A stretch of DNA of 64,000 nucleotides from contig NZ_REFC01000014.1 in the NCBI RefSeq assembly GCF_003688405.1, positions 186,001 to 250,000 on the forward strand, read 5' to 3'. Position 1 is the first letter of the stretch. Every line of letters begins with the position of its first letter. The notes under the pieces are model-generated. The model was not told the DNA's origin. It was given only the letters and a program-made list of their open reading frames with translations, and made no database searches. This DNA is from Ulvibacter antarcticus. GTDB lineage: Bacteria > Bacteroidota > Bacteroidia > Flavobacteriales > Flavobacteriaceae. Shown one piece after another: positions 19,399-29,225 of this stretch. Made by a program: the position numbers and the translations under genes.

Positions 19399-22300
19399 AT
19401 GAAATTAAAAGTACTTATTGCATTTGCATTTCTTGTTTGTTCTTCTCATTTGAATTCCCAGAATTATAAGGTTCTAATGGAAGATAATACTGTGAATTTT
19501 TATGAGGTTGTCAATGAAGCTGAAGCCTATTTCAATTCAATGGATAAGACCGCCAAAGGAAGTGGTTTAAAAGGATTTGAGCGATGGCGGGCAGCCAATG
19601 AGTATAAGTATTATCCTTCGGGACGACGTGATAATGTAGATCCTTTTTTTGTTGAACATTCATACCAGGAATTCCTTAGCACAAATCCAACCAATAATTT
19701 AAACGCTGCTGTTTCAAACTGGAGTGAACTTGGCCCATTTACTATCGACAATATTTCGGGTCACTACTCACCAGGATTAGGCAGGGTAGAAGATTTTTAT
19801 GTGAATCCGGCTAATCCTAATCAATTATATCTTGGCTCGAGAAGTGGTGGTTTTTGGAAATCTATAGATGGCGGTGCTAATTGGACTGGTGGTTCGGTTG
19901 ACTTTTTATTTGCTAGCGGAGTAAATACCATAGCCGTAGCGCCCTCGAATCCAAACACTGTTCTTATTAATATTCGAAACGCTAGAAACGGCTATTCACA
20001 TGGTATCTACAAATCAATAGACGGCGGTAACAGTTGGGCGCTTTCAAATTTTAATCCTACAAATGTTGGGTTCGGAGGTTTGGGAGATTCGTTTCAAATC
20101 AAAAAAATATTTTATCATCCAACGATCGCCAATCTTATTTTTATTGGAACCAACGAAGGATTGTTTAGATCTGACGACAATCTTGCGACTTGGACCAGGA
20201 TTTTAACGGCTGCAGATATTTCAAACATTGCCTTTCATCCTACAGATGCCAACACGATGTACCTTACAAACGAGATTAGTGGTACTCGAAATACCATCTT
20301 AATTTCAAATAATACCGGTCTAAATTTTAGTAATTCGAGCACCATATCAGGGAATTCGAATGCGACGGGATATTTGTCGGTAAGTCCTTCTTGTGTAGAT
20401 TGTGTTTATTTTGCTTCTAGTAATGGAGTGTGGAAATCTACAAATAAAGGTGCGAGCTTTACATTTCTATCTAATCCCGCATCCGGTTGTCACGGAGGTT
20501 TTGTGGTGAGCGATCTTGACGACCAAAATATACTTTATGGATATGTCGATACTGAAATCAGTACCGATGGTGGAGCCACTTTTAATCAGACGAGTTTTTG
20601 GAGTCTTGGTAACTCAGCCCATGGAACAGGAACTAATGAACAAAGATTTGGCTCAACAACTTCTTATGTTCATGCAGATTTGAGAAACGCAAAGGTGGTG
20701 AGTGGTGTGTTTTATGTTGCTAGCGATGGATTTCTTTGCAAAAGTGATGATAATGGTACTACTTGGGATATCCTAAGTCAGGGGACTGCCATTCGTGAAA
20801 ATTATAAACTAGGCGCGAGTCAGTCCAATCACTTTCGATCGATTAGTGGATCACAGGATAATGGGACAAGTATAAAAAAAGAAAATTCTTGGCTAGAGAT
20901 TTATGGAGCAGATGGAATGGAGGGAATTTTCCATCCCTTAAATGACGATTGGGCTATTGGTAGTGTTCAATATGGTGGCAGAATTAGAACTCAGGATGGA
21001 GGTCTCACAGTGGGTGGTGTCTCTCCATCAGGGCAGAGTGGAGGTGGAAATGCCGATTGGGAAGCTCCTTTTGCTTACGATCCCAATAACCAGATGCGGG
21101 TTTATAATTTTAGTCAGTCTGTTTATGTGAGCGAGGATTTTGGATCAACCTGGACGGCGAGCGGAAGCCCAGCTAGTTTTAGTGGGAACATCCAGGATGC
21201 TGCTGTTGCAGAGAATAATTCTAACATTATTATTATTTCTGCAGGTAGCTTTATCGATAAATCAGTAAATGGTGGTGTATCATTCGCGAGCATTAAAAGT
21301 AATTTACCCAATGGAGATATTCGGGACATAGCCTTCGATCCTAATAACGACGATGTGATCATTGTTGTGTATGCTTCATACGAAAATAACGGTGAGAAAG
21401 TTTACAAAACCGTTAATGGAGGGAGTAGCTGGACTAACATTACGCACAATCTGGGAAATATGCCCGTTCAAAGTGTGGTTATCGATCATACTACCGATTC
21501 GAATATCTACCTAGGTGCTGAAATTGGGATATATACCATGCCTATGAATGATACCAATTGGACACTCTACAATACTAATTTACCTAACACAACTATAGAA
21601 GAACTGGAAATAGTGAACGGTTCCAATACGCTAAAAGCAGCTACATGGGGAAGAGGACTTTGGGAAGGTTCGATTGTCGACAGAGCCTCGTACCCGAAGA
21701 TTCTAACCACAAAAATTACAGACCAGCCCTCAGATAACAAGCCCTTCGAAAATATTGATCAGTTTGTAACTTCAACCATTTCATATACGGGAACTTTAAG
21801 CAATGTGTATGTTGCCTGGTCTGAGGATTCTCCTAGCTTCGGAAATGTAATTCCGATGACCAATACAGCTGGTGATATTTGGATATCTGATACTGCTATT
21901 CCTAATTTTCCGATTGGAACGAGGATGTATTTTAAGGTTTTTGCTGAAGGTGGTAGCGGAGATATTTCCGAAACTTATAAGTTTATGTACACTGTGAAAG
22001 CTTTCTCTCATTGCGAAGCTACCGGAAATGGGAGCACGACTTCAGATTATATAAACTCCGTATCTCTAAACGGTTTTGTGAATAATAGTGGAAAAGATGG
22101 TTATACCTATTACGACACAACGCCTATTGAACTGGCGGCAGGTGATTCTTATGAATTAATGATTCAAATGGTAACTCATTTTGCACTTGATGATGCCGGT
22201 GCATGGATTGATTATAATAAGAATGGGGATTTCGAAGCTTCCGAAGCTATCACAATGTCAGCTTATAACAGTTCTCATCAGTCCTTCGGAACTATTGCAG

Positions 22301-24096
22301 TTCCATTTGATGCTGTGCGAGATGAAGTGATTGTTTTACGGACCAGAAATTCCTATTTCGATGCTCCACAACCTTGCGGAAGCGATGCGGGTGAGGTCGA
22401 AGATTACGCGATTATTATTAGAGAGCCATGTTTCGATAAGCCTACCACTAGCTGGGATGGAATTGGTTGGAGTAACGGACCTTTAGCAGCTACTAAAAAG
22501 GCAGTTTTTACCTCTAGTTATAGTACTGCTGCCGGAAGTATTGATGCTTGTTCATGTGATGTTGAAAACAATGCGACCCTTACTATAGCAGCCGATAATT
22601 ATTTAAATGTGGTTGGCGATATCTCGGTTGAAAGTGGCAGTTCTATCATTGTCGAACATACTGCTAATGTCGTTCAGATTGACGATTATGCAACAGTCGC
22701 TAACAACGGAACGATAAATGTAAATGTCACAACACCCGGTTTAACCGCGCGTGATTTTATGATTCTTGGAAGTATGATGACTTCGGAAAACGAAACTGCT
22801 TTTGAAGATGCTTTGCCTGCTTATCAGGTGCTAAATCATACGACTTCAAATTTTCAACCATATGTAGGAACTCCTCCAATTGTAGGGGTTAATTTTTACG
22901 ATCAGGAACAGAATGATTGGACAAATTTCTCAGGTACACTAAATGCAGCTGAAGGCTATTTGGTAAGACCTTCTTATACGCAAAGTGGAAGTTACAATTA
23001 TACATTCGATCAAGGGACACTGTATAATGGAAAGATAGTTTATGTTGCAGATTACAATACCGACAAAGAATCCAGTGCAAATATTCTCTCAAATCCGTAT
23101 GCCTCGGCTATTGACGCGGATATGTTAATCACCGGCAATACGATGATCGATGAGGTGTATTTTTGGGAACATAATACAACTCCTGGAATGGGTGTTCCTG
23201 GGCCTCAAAGTGAGAATTTCAATATGGAAGATATTTCAACCTACAATGGCACTATGGGAATTCCGTCTTCTACCGGTGGAGATACACCAAATGGTATTAT
23301 TGCAACCGCTCAGGGCTTCGGAATTAAGGCCAATGCTCCGGGTGACGTGGTGTTTAAAAATACTATGCGATTGACGAGTGGAAACACCAATCTTAGAAAA
23401 AACATAGATAAAGATCTTATTTGGTTGACTGTTCGTGAAGGGCAATATCATCTTGGAAGTACCACCGGAATTGGATTTCTTGAAAATGCAGGCCCGCAAT
23501 TAGATAATGGTTATGATACCCAAAAATTGGGAACCGTAGTTTCTCTATATACACATCTTGAAGATGGAAGTGAGCAATTGGGAATACAAGGGCGTGAAAT
23601 TTTTAATGATTCAATTACTATTCTAATGGGTTTCTCAACTTTAATTGAATCAGATGGCGGACTTCCATATGTGATTTCGATTTCCGATATCGAAGGAAAT
23701 GCGATTGAAGCAGCAACTGTTTATTTAATCGATCACACCGAAAACACAATTACCAACTTAAGTGAAGCAAATTACGAGTTTGTTGCAGTAGCAGGAACTT
23801 ATAATCATCGATTCACCCTTCAGTTTGTTTCCAGAACATTATCGACGAGCGATTTTGATTTAGCAGATGTTTTAGTATTTCCTAACCCTGCGCAAAACGT
23901 TCTGAATATCGTTTCTCCTAATACCGTACTAACCGGTATTGAGATTTTCGACCTTAGAGGAAGAAGTGTGAAAACAGTGGCAATCACTTCCGAAGCTACC
24001 CAAAGGATTGATATTTCAAATCTTCAAAGCGCCTTGTATTTAGTGAAAATTTCTTCGGAAAATGGATCGATTACAAAACGAATTGTAAAATATTAA
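19399..24096 (+). CDS. T9SS-secreted sortilin-like beta-propeller protein with GEVED domain (array protein 4)
   Basis: 1565 residues. Signal peptide (residues 1-20, ending HLNSQ). A short N-terminal segment NFYEVVNEAEAY...FERW is also present in array protein 5. The propeller runs from about 110 to 760, with repeated Asp-box motifs (KSIDGGANW, KSIDGGNSW, CKSDDNGTTW, KTVNGGSSW) and ends with TWGRGLWEGS. After an Ig-like linker comes a GEVED domain (about 872-1012; DYNKNGDFE and GEVEDYAI). The shared module spans about 1013-1475 (nt 22430-23820) and the T9SS domain about 1485-1565. No catalytic residues can be assigned, so it may be a binding protein or a propeller glycosidase. Confidence 0.9.
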   Translation: MKLKVLIAFAFLVCSSHLNSQNYKVLMEDNTVNFYEVVNEAEAYFNSMDKTAKGSGLKGFERWRAANEYKYYPSGRRDNVDPFFVEHSYQEFLSTNPTNNLNAAVSNWSELGPFTIDNISGHYSPGLGRVEDFYVNPANPNQLYLGSRSGGFWKSIDGGANWTGGSVDFLFASGVNTIAVAPSNPNTVLINIRNARNGYSHGIYKSIDGGNSWALSNFNPTNVGFGGLGDSFQIKKIFYHPTIANLIFIGTNEGLFRSDDNLATWTRILTAADISNIAFHPTDANTMYLTNEISGTRNTILISNNTGLNFSNSSTISGNSNATGYLSVSPSCVDCVYFASSNGVWKSTNKGASFTFLSNPASGCHGGFVVSDLDDQNILYGYVDTEISTDGGATFNQTSFWSLGNSAHGTGTNEQRFGSTTSYVHADLRNAKVVSGVFYVASDGFLCKSDDNGTTWDILSQGTAIRENYKLGASQSNHFRSISGSQDNGTSIKKENSWLEIYGADGMEGIFHPLNDDWAIGSVQYGGRIRTQDGGLTVGGVSPSGQSGGGNADWEAPFAYDPNNQMRVYNFSQSVYVSEDFGSTWTASGSPASFSGNIQDAAVAENNSNIIIISAGSFIDKSVNGGVSFASIKSNLPNGDIRDIAFDPNNDDVIIVVYASYENNGEKVYKTVNGGSSWTNITHNLGNMPVQSVVIDHTTDSNIYLGAEIGIYTMPMNDTNWTLYNTNLPNTTIEELEIVNGSNTLKAATWGRGLWEGSIVDRASYPKILTTKITDQPSDNKPFENIDQFVTSTISYTGTLSNVYVAWSEDSPSFGNVIPMTNTAGDIWISDTAIPNFPIGTRMYFKVFAEGGSGDISETYKFMYTVKAFSHCEATGNGSTTSDYINSVSLNGFVNNSGKDGYTYYDTTPIELAAGDSYELMIQMVTHFALDDAGAWIDYNKNGDFEASEAITMSAYNSSHQSFGTIAVPFDAVRDEVIVLRTRNSYFDAPQPCGSDAGEVEDYAIIIREPCFDKPTTSWDGIGWSNGPLAATKKAVFTSSYSTAAGSIDACSCDVENNATLTIAADNYLNVVGDISVESGSSIIVEHTANVVQIDDYATVANNGTINVNVTTPGLTARDFMILGSMMTSENETAFEDALPAYQVLNHTTSNFQPYVGTPPIVGVNFYDQEQNDWTNFSGTLNAAEGYLVRPSYTQSGSYNYTFDQGTLYNGKIVYVADYNTDKESSANILSNPYASAIDADMLITGNTMIDEVYFWEHNTTPGMGVPGPQSENFNMEDISTYNGTMGIPSSTGGDTPNGIIATAQGFGIKANAPGDVVFKNTMRLTSGNTNLRKNIDKDLIWLTVREGQYHLGSTTGIGFLENAGPQLDNGYDTQKLGTVVSLYTHLEDGSEQLGIQGREIFNDSITILMGFSTLIESDGGLPYVISISDIEGNAIEAATVYLIDHTENTITNLSEANYEFVAVAGTYNHRFTLQFVSRTLSTSDFDLADVLVFPNPAQNVLNIVSPNTVLTGIEIFDLRGRSVKTVAITSEATQRIDISNLQSALYLVKISSENGSITKRIVKY

Positions 24097-24110
24097 TTTA
24101 CCAACTTCTT

Positions 24111-24150
24111 AAAAAAGCCTGAATCAAATTTTACGATTTGGGCTTTTATT
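24111..24150 (+). terminator. Terminator after array gene 4
   Basis: Imperfect stem AGCCTGAATC / GATTTGGGCT preceded by A6 and followed by a T-rich run. Confidence 0.75.
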
Positions 24151-24233
24151 TTTAGTGAAAAGATTCATTGAATACTTTTTGCTATGGATACTTTTTAATC
24201 TTAATATTTAAGTTTAATCACTAACAAAAGCAT

Positions 24234-24240
24234 TACTTTG
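24234..24240 (+). promoter_or_regulatory. Possible -7 box of the lipoprotein gene
   Basis: TACTTTG, one base short of TAnnTTTG, 23 nt before the ATG at 24264. Confidence 0.35.
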
Positions 24241-24263
24241 TATTAATCTTATTAATCTAGAGT

Positions 24264-24677
24264 ATGAGTTTACATTTGATTTCAATTTTCTGCTTTGCGG
24301 CAATTACAGGTTGCCAATCATTATCTATTGGGGATGTTGAAAAAAAGATACTGCCTGCCGGACGACCGGATCAACCTATACTTATGCAATACAGTGCAAC
24401 TGCCTCGATTGCCAAAACTATTACACTTCAAGCTATTAACATAGAGGATTCTGATCAAAAAATGAATATTTCGATTGCGAGACTTCCAGATGGATTGGTT
24501 ATGTCTTCGGAAAATCCTTTGGAGCCGGGAAACTATTACATTAGTGCTACTACAAAATACCTGAATGAATCTTTAGCCAAAGATGTTACTGTTGTTTTCC
24601 ACATCCAGGAAGCATCGAAAGGCACTTTTATTATTAAGAAAAAAGCAACTGTTTTAAGCGTATTTCCGAAGAAATAA
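24264..24677 (+). CDS. Small putative lipoprotein within the array
   Basis: 137 residues. N-terminal hydrophobic stretch followed by a lipobox (AITG-C, Cys17), so it is probably a lipid-anchored envelope protein. The rest has a beta-rich pattern (alternating hydrophobic residues; RLPDGLVMSSENPLEPGNYY reads like an Ig-like or fibronectin-like fold) and ends in a basic KK. I do not recognise a family. It has neither the shared module nor a T9SS domain, so it is the only confident small gene among the six giants. A link to their assembly or secretion is speculation. Confidence 0.7.
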   Translation: MSLHLISIFCFAAITGCQSLSIGDVEKKILPAGRPDQPILMQYSATASIAKTITLQAINIEDSDQKMNISIARLPDGLVMSSENPLEPGNYYISATTKYLNESLAKDVTVVFHIQEASKGTFIIKKKATVLSVFPKK

Positions 24678-24820
24678 ACATAGGCGTTATCGTTAAGATT
24701 TTTCACTTTATAAATCCACAACAGTCCTCTTATTATGTAATTAAATTCAGCATTCATTAATTGAGTAGTGAATGAGTAGTGATTGTTGCATGAATAATTA
24801 GGAAGTAAGAGTAGGATAAT

Positions 24821-24828
24821 TATCTTTG
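24821..24828 (+). promoter_or_regulatory. -7 box of array gene 5
   Basis: TATCTTTG, a full match to TAnnTTTG, 27 nt before the ATG at 24856. No clear -33 element at the usual distance. Confidence 0.55.
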
Positions 24829-24855
24829 CCGCTTAATTTAATTTAAGAAAATATT

Positions 24856-27800
24856 ATGATTAAAAATAACCCTGAATCCCTTCTACTAAAATCCCTAAAA
24901 ATGGGGCTTTTTACGATGGCTTTATTTTTGAGTTTTTTCACTCAGGCACAGTCCACAAGAACTTTAGATTATAAATCTAAAGTTACAGATCAAAACGCAA
25001 ACTTTTACGAGATAGTGACTCAAAAAAGAGCCGAATTTGCTGCAATGGATCTTTCCATTAAGGCGAATAATAAGGCGATGAAACAATTTGAACGATGGGC
25101 TTATATTTGGCAAGACAAAATAAATGTTGATGGTTCTTTTCCAACTGCTTCAAATCAGCTTTTATCTAAAGGTGATTATATTGGGAAGTTAATGGAAACT
25201 CAAGTTGAAAGCAGATCTCCAGAAACAAATCCCTGGACGCAAGTAGGTCCTGTAGATAGACCTTTAGCAAATGGTTATGTTGGTTATCCTGGGAAAGGAA
25301 GAGTAAATGTAATTACAGAAGACCCTTCAAACACTGATATTATGTATGCAGGATCTGCAGCGGGTGGTATTTGGAAAACTATAAACAATGGAGCACTTTG
25401 GTCTCCAAAATCTGATTTCCTAGCAGGTTTAGGAGTTACTGACATCCTTGTTGACCCAACTAACACCGATATTATTTATATGGCGACCGGAGATGAAGAT
25501 GGCGAGCATGTATCCTCAATAGGTGTGTTTAAATCTGCAGATGCAGGAGAAACTTGGGACCCGACAGGTTTAACGTTTAGTTTAGACCAAAATGAATATA
25601 TTAGAGACTTGGCATTTGCTCCGGGGAATAGTGCTAAGATATTTGCATTAACAAATGATGAGATTAGAGTTTCTACAAACAGTGGTTCATCATGGTCACT
25701 AGTTCCAGTGACTTATCCATATTCGCCTTATACTGAAGGTTTTCAAAACATTGTTTTTGACCCTAATGATGCTACGAAGGTTGTGGTTTCTGATAGTTAT
25801 GGTGGATTGTATTTTTCTACAGACGGAGGTGCGAATTTCGCCCTACATGGTACTATAGAAGGACTTAGTAGTGGTCAACAAAAATTGAAAATTGTTAGTT
25901 CTGCCAATGATGACGATTATTTCTATGGTATTCTTGAAGACCAAAGAAGTATGGGTTCAATAACAGAAGAAGCCTCATTCAGAAAGTATAGATATGCATA
26001 TAATAATACAGCAGCAGATTTAATTAGTACCACGACTCTAACAGGATTTAATTCGCAAGGTGGATACAATATAAATATTGCTGTTTCACCAATAAATCAG
26101 TTGAATATTCTTGTAGCTGGTGTTAATGGATTCCGTTCTACAGATGGAGGCGCTTCATTTACTACGCTAATGAATGCGTATAATGAGCCAGCCGGTGTAG
26201 GGTTTTATATCCACGCAGACCACCATCATATATCATTTGTAGGAAATACTGAAATGGTTTTAAATGGTCATGACGGTGGTGTTCACAAAGGGCCTTTTAG
26301 CGCAACTACAGCGACACCTTGGAATGATATTTCAAATACCTTAATAATAACACAACCGTATAATATTGCAGTTACCCAAGAAGCAGGCGGAGATAATTTT
26401 ATGATGGCGAACCAAGATAATGATGGTTTTTCTAAGATAATGCAAGGTGCTGGGCCAAATAAATGGCTTTCAGCGATTGCTGGTGATGGTACTTCAGCAG
26501 GAATAGACATTGTAAATTCGAATATTAGATATCTAGGTGGTACTAATGGACAATTATATCGCGCAGATGCTGGATATGCTGATGGTTATGACCAGGCTAC
26601 TTACATATTAGGATCGAATACTGACGCAGCCTTTGTTTCACAAATGTCTGTACATCCTTCGAATGCTAATATCATTTATGCTTGCCATGGTGACATAAAA
26701 AAATCGATTAATAAAGGAGGGACTGGAATACCAGCAGATTGGACTGCATTAGGTTCAGGCCTTACTGCTACTAAATTTATCGATGTTACTCCAAATGGCG
26801 GATCAATAAGAATTTACACCATAGGTGATGTAGGTACTACCGTAACAGCTAAGCGTAGTGATGACGATGGTGCTACTTGGACAACTATAACACCACCAGC
26901 TGGAGTAACCCTAAATAGTTTTTCTGCAGTGCCAAACTCTTTAACTGTTTACGCTTCGGCAAGTGGATATTCTGCTGGCAATAAAGTATACAAGTCTGTA
27001 GATGGTGGTGTCACTTGGACAAATATTAGTACAGGATTGCCAAACATTATTATAAAGAAGGTTGTTGCAAACAGAACGTCAACAGATGAAACTCTTTATT
27101 TAGGAACAGAATTAGGACCTTATTTTAGAACTAACATTGCAGATTGGTTAAAAATGGGAACAGGTTTACCAAATGTTAGAGTAGACGATTTAGAAATAAA
27201 CTACACGGACAATATACTGTACATCGGTACCTTTGGTCGAGGAATGTGGGGTATATCTATTGCGAATACTTGCCCAGGAGTTACAAAAACTTGGGACGGA
27301 AGCTGGACTCCTGCAGGAGCGCCTGATGCTACCGATACCGTAATTATCAACGCACTATATAATGCAGCGACCAACGGTAATTTAGAAGCATGTAAACTTA
27401 CTATCAATTCAGGGGTTACAGTTACTGTTCCTGCTTCATCATATATCCGTGTGAATGGAGATATATTAGTAGAAGGTACGTTAGACGTGGCACACGCTGG
27501 AAGTATAGTTCAGGTTGAAAATAACGCTGTAGTAACAAATAATGGGAATATCAATGTACAACTTACTACCCCTGCATTAAATGCGCGTGATTTTATGATC
27601 TTGGGGAGTCCTATGACTGCTTCAACTGAAACGACCTTTAATAGTGCGTATCAAGTATTACATCATACTGGGGCAAATTTCGATCCTTATGTAGGTACAC
27701 CGGCAGTAGTAGGAGTAAATTTCCACGATCAGGATAGCAATGATTGGTCAAATTTTTCTGGAACGCTAAATAAGAGCGAAGGATATTTGGTAAGACCTTC

Positions 27801-28932
27801 ATATGTATCTGGTGGAACTTATAATTACACATTTAGTCAAGGAACTTTAAACACCGGTGTAATTTTGAACACCGCTTATTTTAGTGTTGATAAGGAAAAA
27901 AGCCCGAATATTCTTTCGAATCCGTATGCTTCTGCCATCGATGCTGCTTTGTTTATCTCTTCCAATGCTATGGTTGATGAGGTTTATTTCTGGGAGCATT
28001 TAACTACTCCTGCTGTTGGTATCCCGGGACCATTGGGAGAAAACTTTAGTATGGAAGATATATCTACCTACAATGGTACAATGGGACTGCCTGCATCCAA
28101 CGATCCGGGAACTTCGACTACACCTAACGGAATTATTTCAACTGGACAAGGCTTCGGAATTAAGGCTAATGCAGGTGGAAATATCACTTTTAATAATGCG
28201 ATGCGCTTAACAAGTGGAAACACTACTTTGAGAAGACCCGTTGAAAAGGATCTATTATGGATATCGGTTCGTGAAGGTGAATATCATATGGGAAGTACTA
28301 CCGGAATAGGATTTTTAGAAAGTGCTACTGCCGGTTTAGATCAAGGTTACGACACTCAAAAACTTGGAACTGTAGTATCGCTTTATTCACATTTATTGGA
28401 TGGTAGCGAACAACTTGGTATACAAGGAAGAGAAGCTTTCAATTCTGAATTGACTATCCCATTAGGATTCTCTACAATGATTGAAGCTGACGGTGGATTG
28501 CCTTATGTGATTTCAGTTTCTAATCTGGAAGGATCGTTAATTGAAGCCGCCAATGTTTATTTGGTAGATCATTTAGAAAATACTATTACCAATTTAAGTG
28601 AGGGTACTTATGATTTCTTGTCAGAGGCAGGAACATTCAACAATCGATTTACACTTCAATTCCAGGAGTTGGTACTTAGTAATGACCAATCTCAAATGGA
28701 AGATATTTCGGTTTTCCCAAATCCAACACAAGATGTGATCAATATAGTTTCTACCACAACAACAATTACTAAGGTAGAAATCTATGATGTAAGAGGAAGA
28801 TTATTGTTCACTTCAGATGTTAATTCAAACAACGTTACTTCTGTTGACCTGTCTGGATTTGACAGTGCAATATATTTTGCAAGAATCTATTCTAATGATA
28901 ATTCGATAACTAAACGAATCGCAAAAGAATAG
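24856..28932 (+). CDS. T9SS-secreted sortilin-like beta-propeller protein (array protein 5)
   Basis: 1358 residues, the shortest of the six. The signal peptide follows a basic stretch and ends near FTQAQS (about residue 32). The N-terminal NFYEIVTQKRAEF...FERW segment matches that of array protein 4. The propeller extends from about 95 to 800 with Asp-box motifs (KTINNGALW, KSADAGETW, FSTDGGANF, RSTDGGASF, KSVDGGVTW) and ends in TFGRGMWGIS. The shared module follows directly (about 803-1270, nt 27265-28665). Its front part (CPGVTKTW, TNGNLEACKLTINSG) is closest to that of array protein 3. The sorting domain occupies about 1280-1358. No binding or catalytic site can be assigned. Confidence 0.9.
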   Translation: MIKNNPESLLLKSLKMGLFTMALFLSFFTQAQSTRTLDYKSKVTDQNANFYEIVTQKRAEFAAMDLSIKANNKAMKQFERWAYIWQDKINVDGSFPTASNQLLSKGDYIGKLMETQVESRSPETNPWTQVGPVDRPLANGYVGYPGKGRVNVITEDPSNTDIMYAGSAAGGIWKTINNGALWSPKSDFLAGLGVTDILVDPTNTDIIYMATGDEDGEHVSSIGVFKSADAGETWDPTGLTFSLDQNEYIRDLAFAPGNSAKIFALTNDEIRVSTNSGSSWSLVPVTYPYSPYTEGFQNIVFDPNDATKVVVSDSYGGLYFSTDGGANFALHGTIEGLSSGQQKLKIVSSANDDDYFYGILEDQRSMGSITEEASFRKYRYAYNNTAADLISTTTLTGFNSQGGYNINIAVSPINQLNILVAGVNGFRSTDGGASFTTLMNAYNEPAGVGFYIHADHHHISFVGNTEMVLNGHDGGVHKGPFSATTATPWNDISNTLIITQPYNIAVTQEAGGDNFMMANQDNDGFSKIMQGAGPNKWLSAIAGDGTSAGIDIVNSNIRYLGGTNGQLYRADAGYADGYDQATYILGSNTDAAFVSQMSVHPSNANIIYACHGDIKKSINKGGTGIPADWTALGSGLTATKFIDVTPNGGSIRIYTIGDVGTTVTAKRSDDDGATWTTITPPAGVTLNSFSAVPNSLTVYASASGYSAGNKVYKSVDGGVTWTNISTGLPNIIIKKVVANRTSTDETLYLGTELGPYFRTNIADWLKMGTGLPNVRVDDLEINYTDNILYIGTFGRGMWGISIANTCPGVTKTWDGSWTPAGAPDATDTVIINALYNAATNGNLEACKLTINSGVTVTVPASSYIRVNGDILVEGTLDVAHAGSIVQVENNAVVTNNGNINVQLTTPALNARDFMILGSPMTASTETTFNSAYQVLHHTGANFDPYVGTPAVVGVNFHDQDSNDWSNFSGTLNKSEGYLVRPSYVSGGTYNYTFSQGTLNTGVILNTAYFSVDKEKSPNILSNPYASAIDAALFISSNAMVDEVYFWEHLTTPAVGIPGPLGENFSMEDISTYNGTMGLPASNDPGTSTTPNGIISTGQGFGIKANAGGNITFNNAMRLTSGNTTLRRPVEKDLLWISVREGEYHMGSTTGIGFLESATAGLDQGYDTQKLGTVVSLYSHLLDGSEQLGIQGREAFNSELTIPLGFSTMIEADGGLPYVISVSNLEGSLIEAANVYLVDHLENTITNLSEGTYDFLSEAGTFNNRFTLQFQELVLSNDQSQMEDISVFPNPTQDVINIVSTTTTITKVEIYDVRGRLLFTSDVNSNNVTSVDLSGFDSAIYFARIYSNDNSITKRIAKE

Positions 28933-28952
28933 AGTAAACTTAAATTTTTTAA

Positions 28953-28989
28953 AGCCCGTTTTCCATTTTGGAAAACGGGCTTTTTTTTT
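28953..28989 (+). terminator. Terminator after array gene 5
   Basis: Perfect 12-bp stem AGCCCGTTTTCC (28953-28964) / GGAAAACGGGCT (28970-28981) followed by T8. Confidence 0.95.
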
Positions 28990-29225
28990 GCTCAAATTTA
29001 TATCTTCCTGTAGGTCAGTAAACAAAAGTTTTCCTTTCATGAATAATTTTTATCATCAGTTGTAGTGTTCAGAATACTTTTTTAGTATTTTTAAGAGAAT
29101 AGCCATAAGAAATTCCGATATAGAGTTAAAAAAATAGTTGAAACGTAACTATTTTAATCTACGTGCGTGAATACTTACATTTTCAAAAAAACATTTTTAT
29201 TCATATCCCCTTAAAATTATTCAAA

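Noticed and set aside
29163-29225. N-terminal extension of array protein 6 from a GTG
   Set aside because: Adds 21 residues before a normal signal peptide that starts at ATG 29226.
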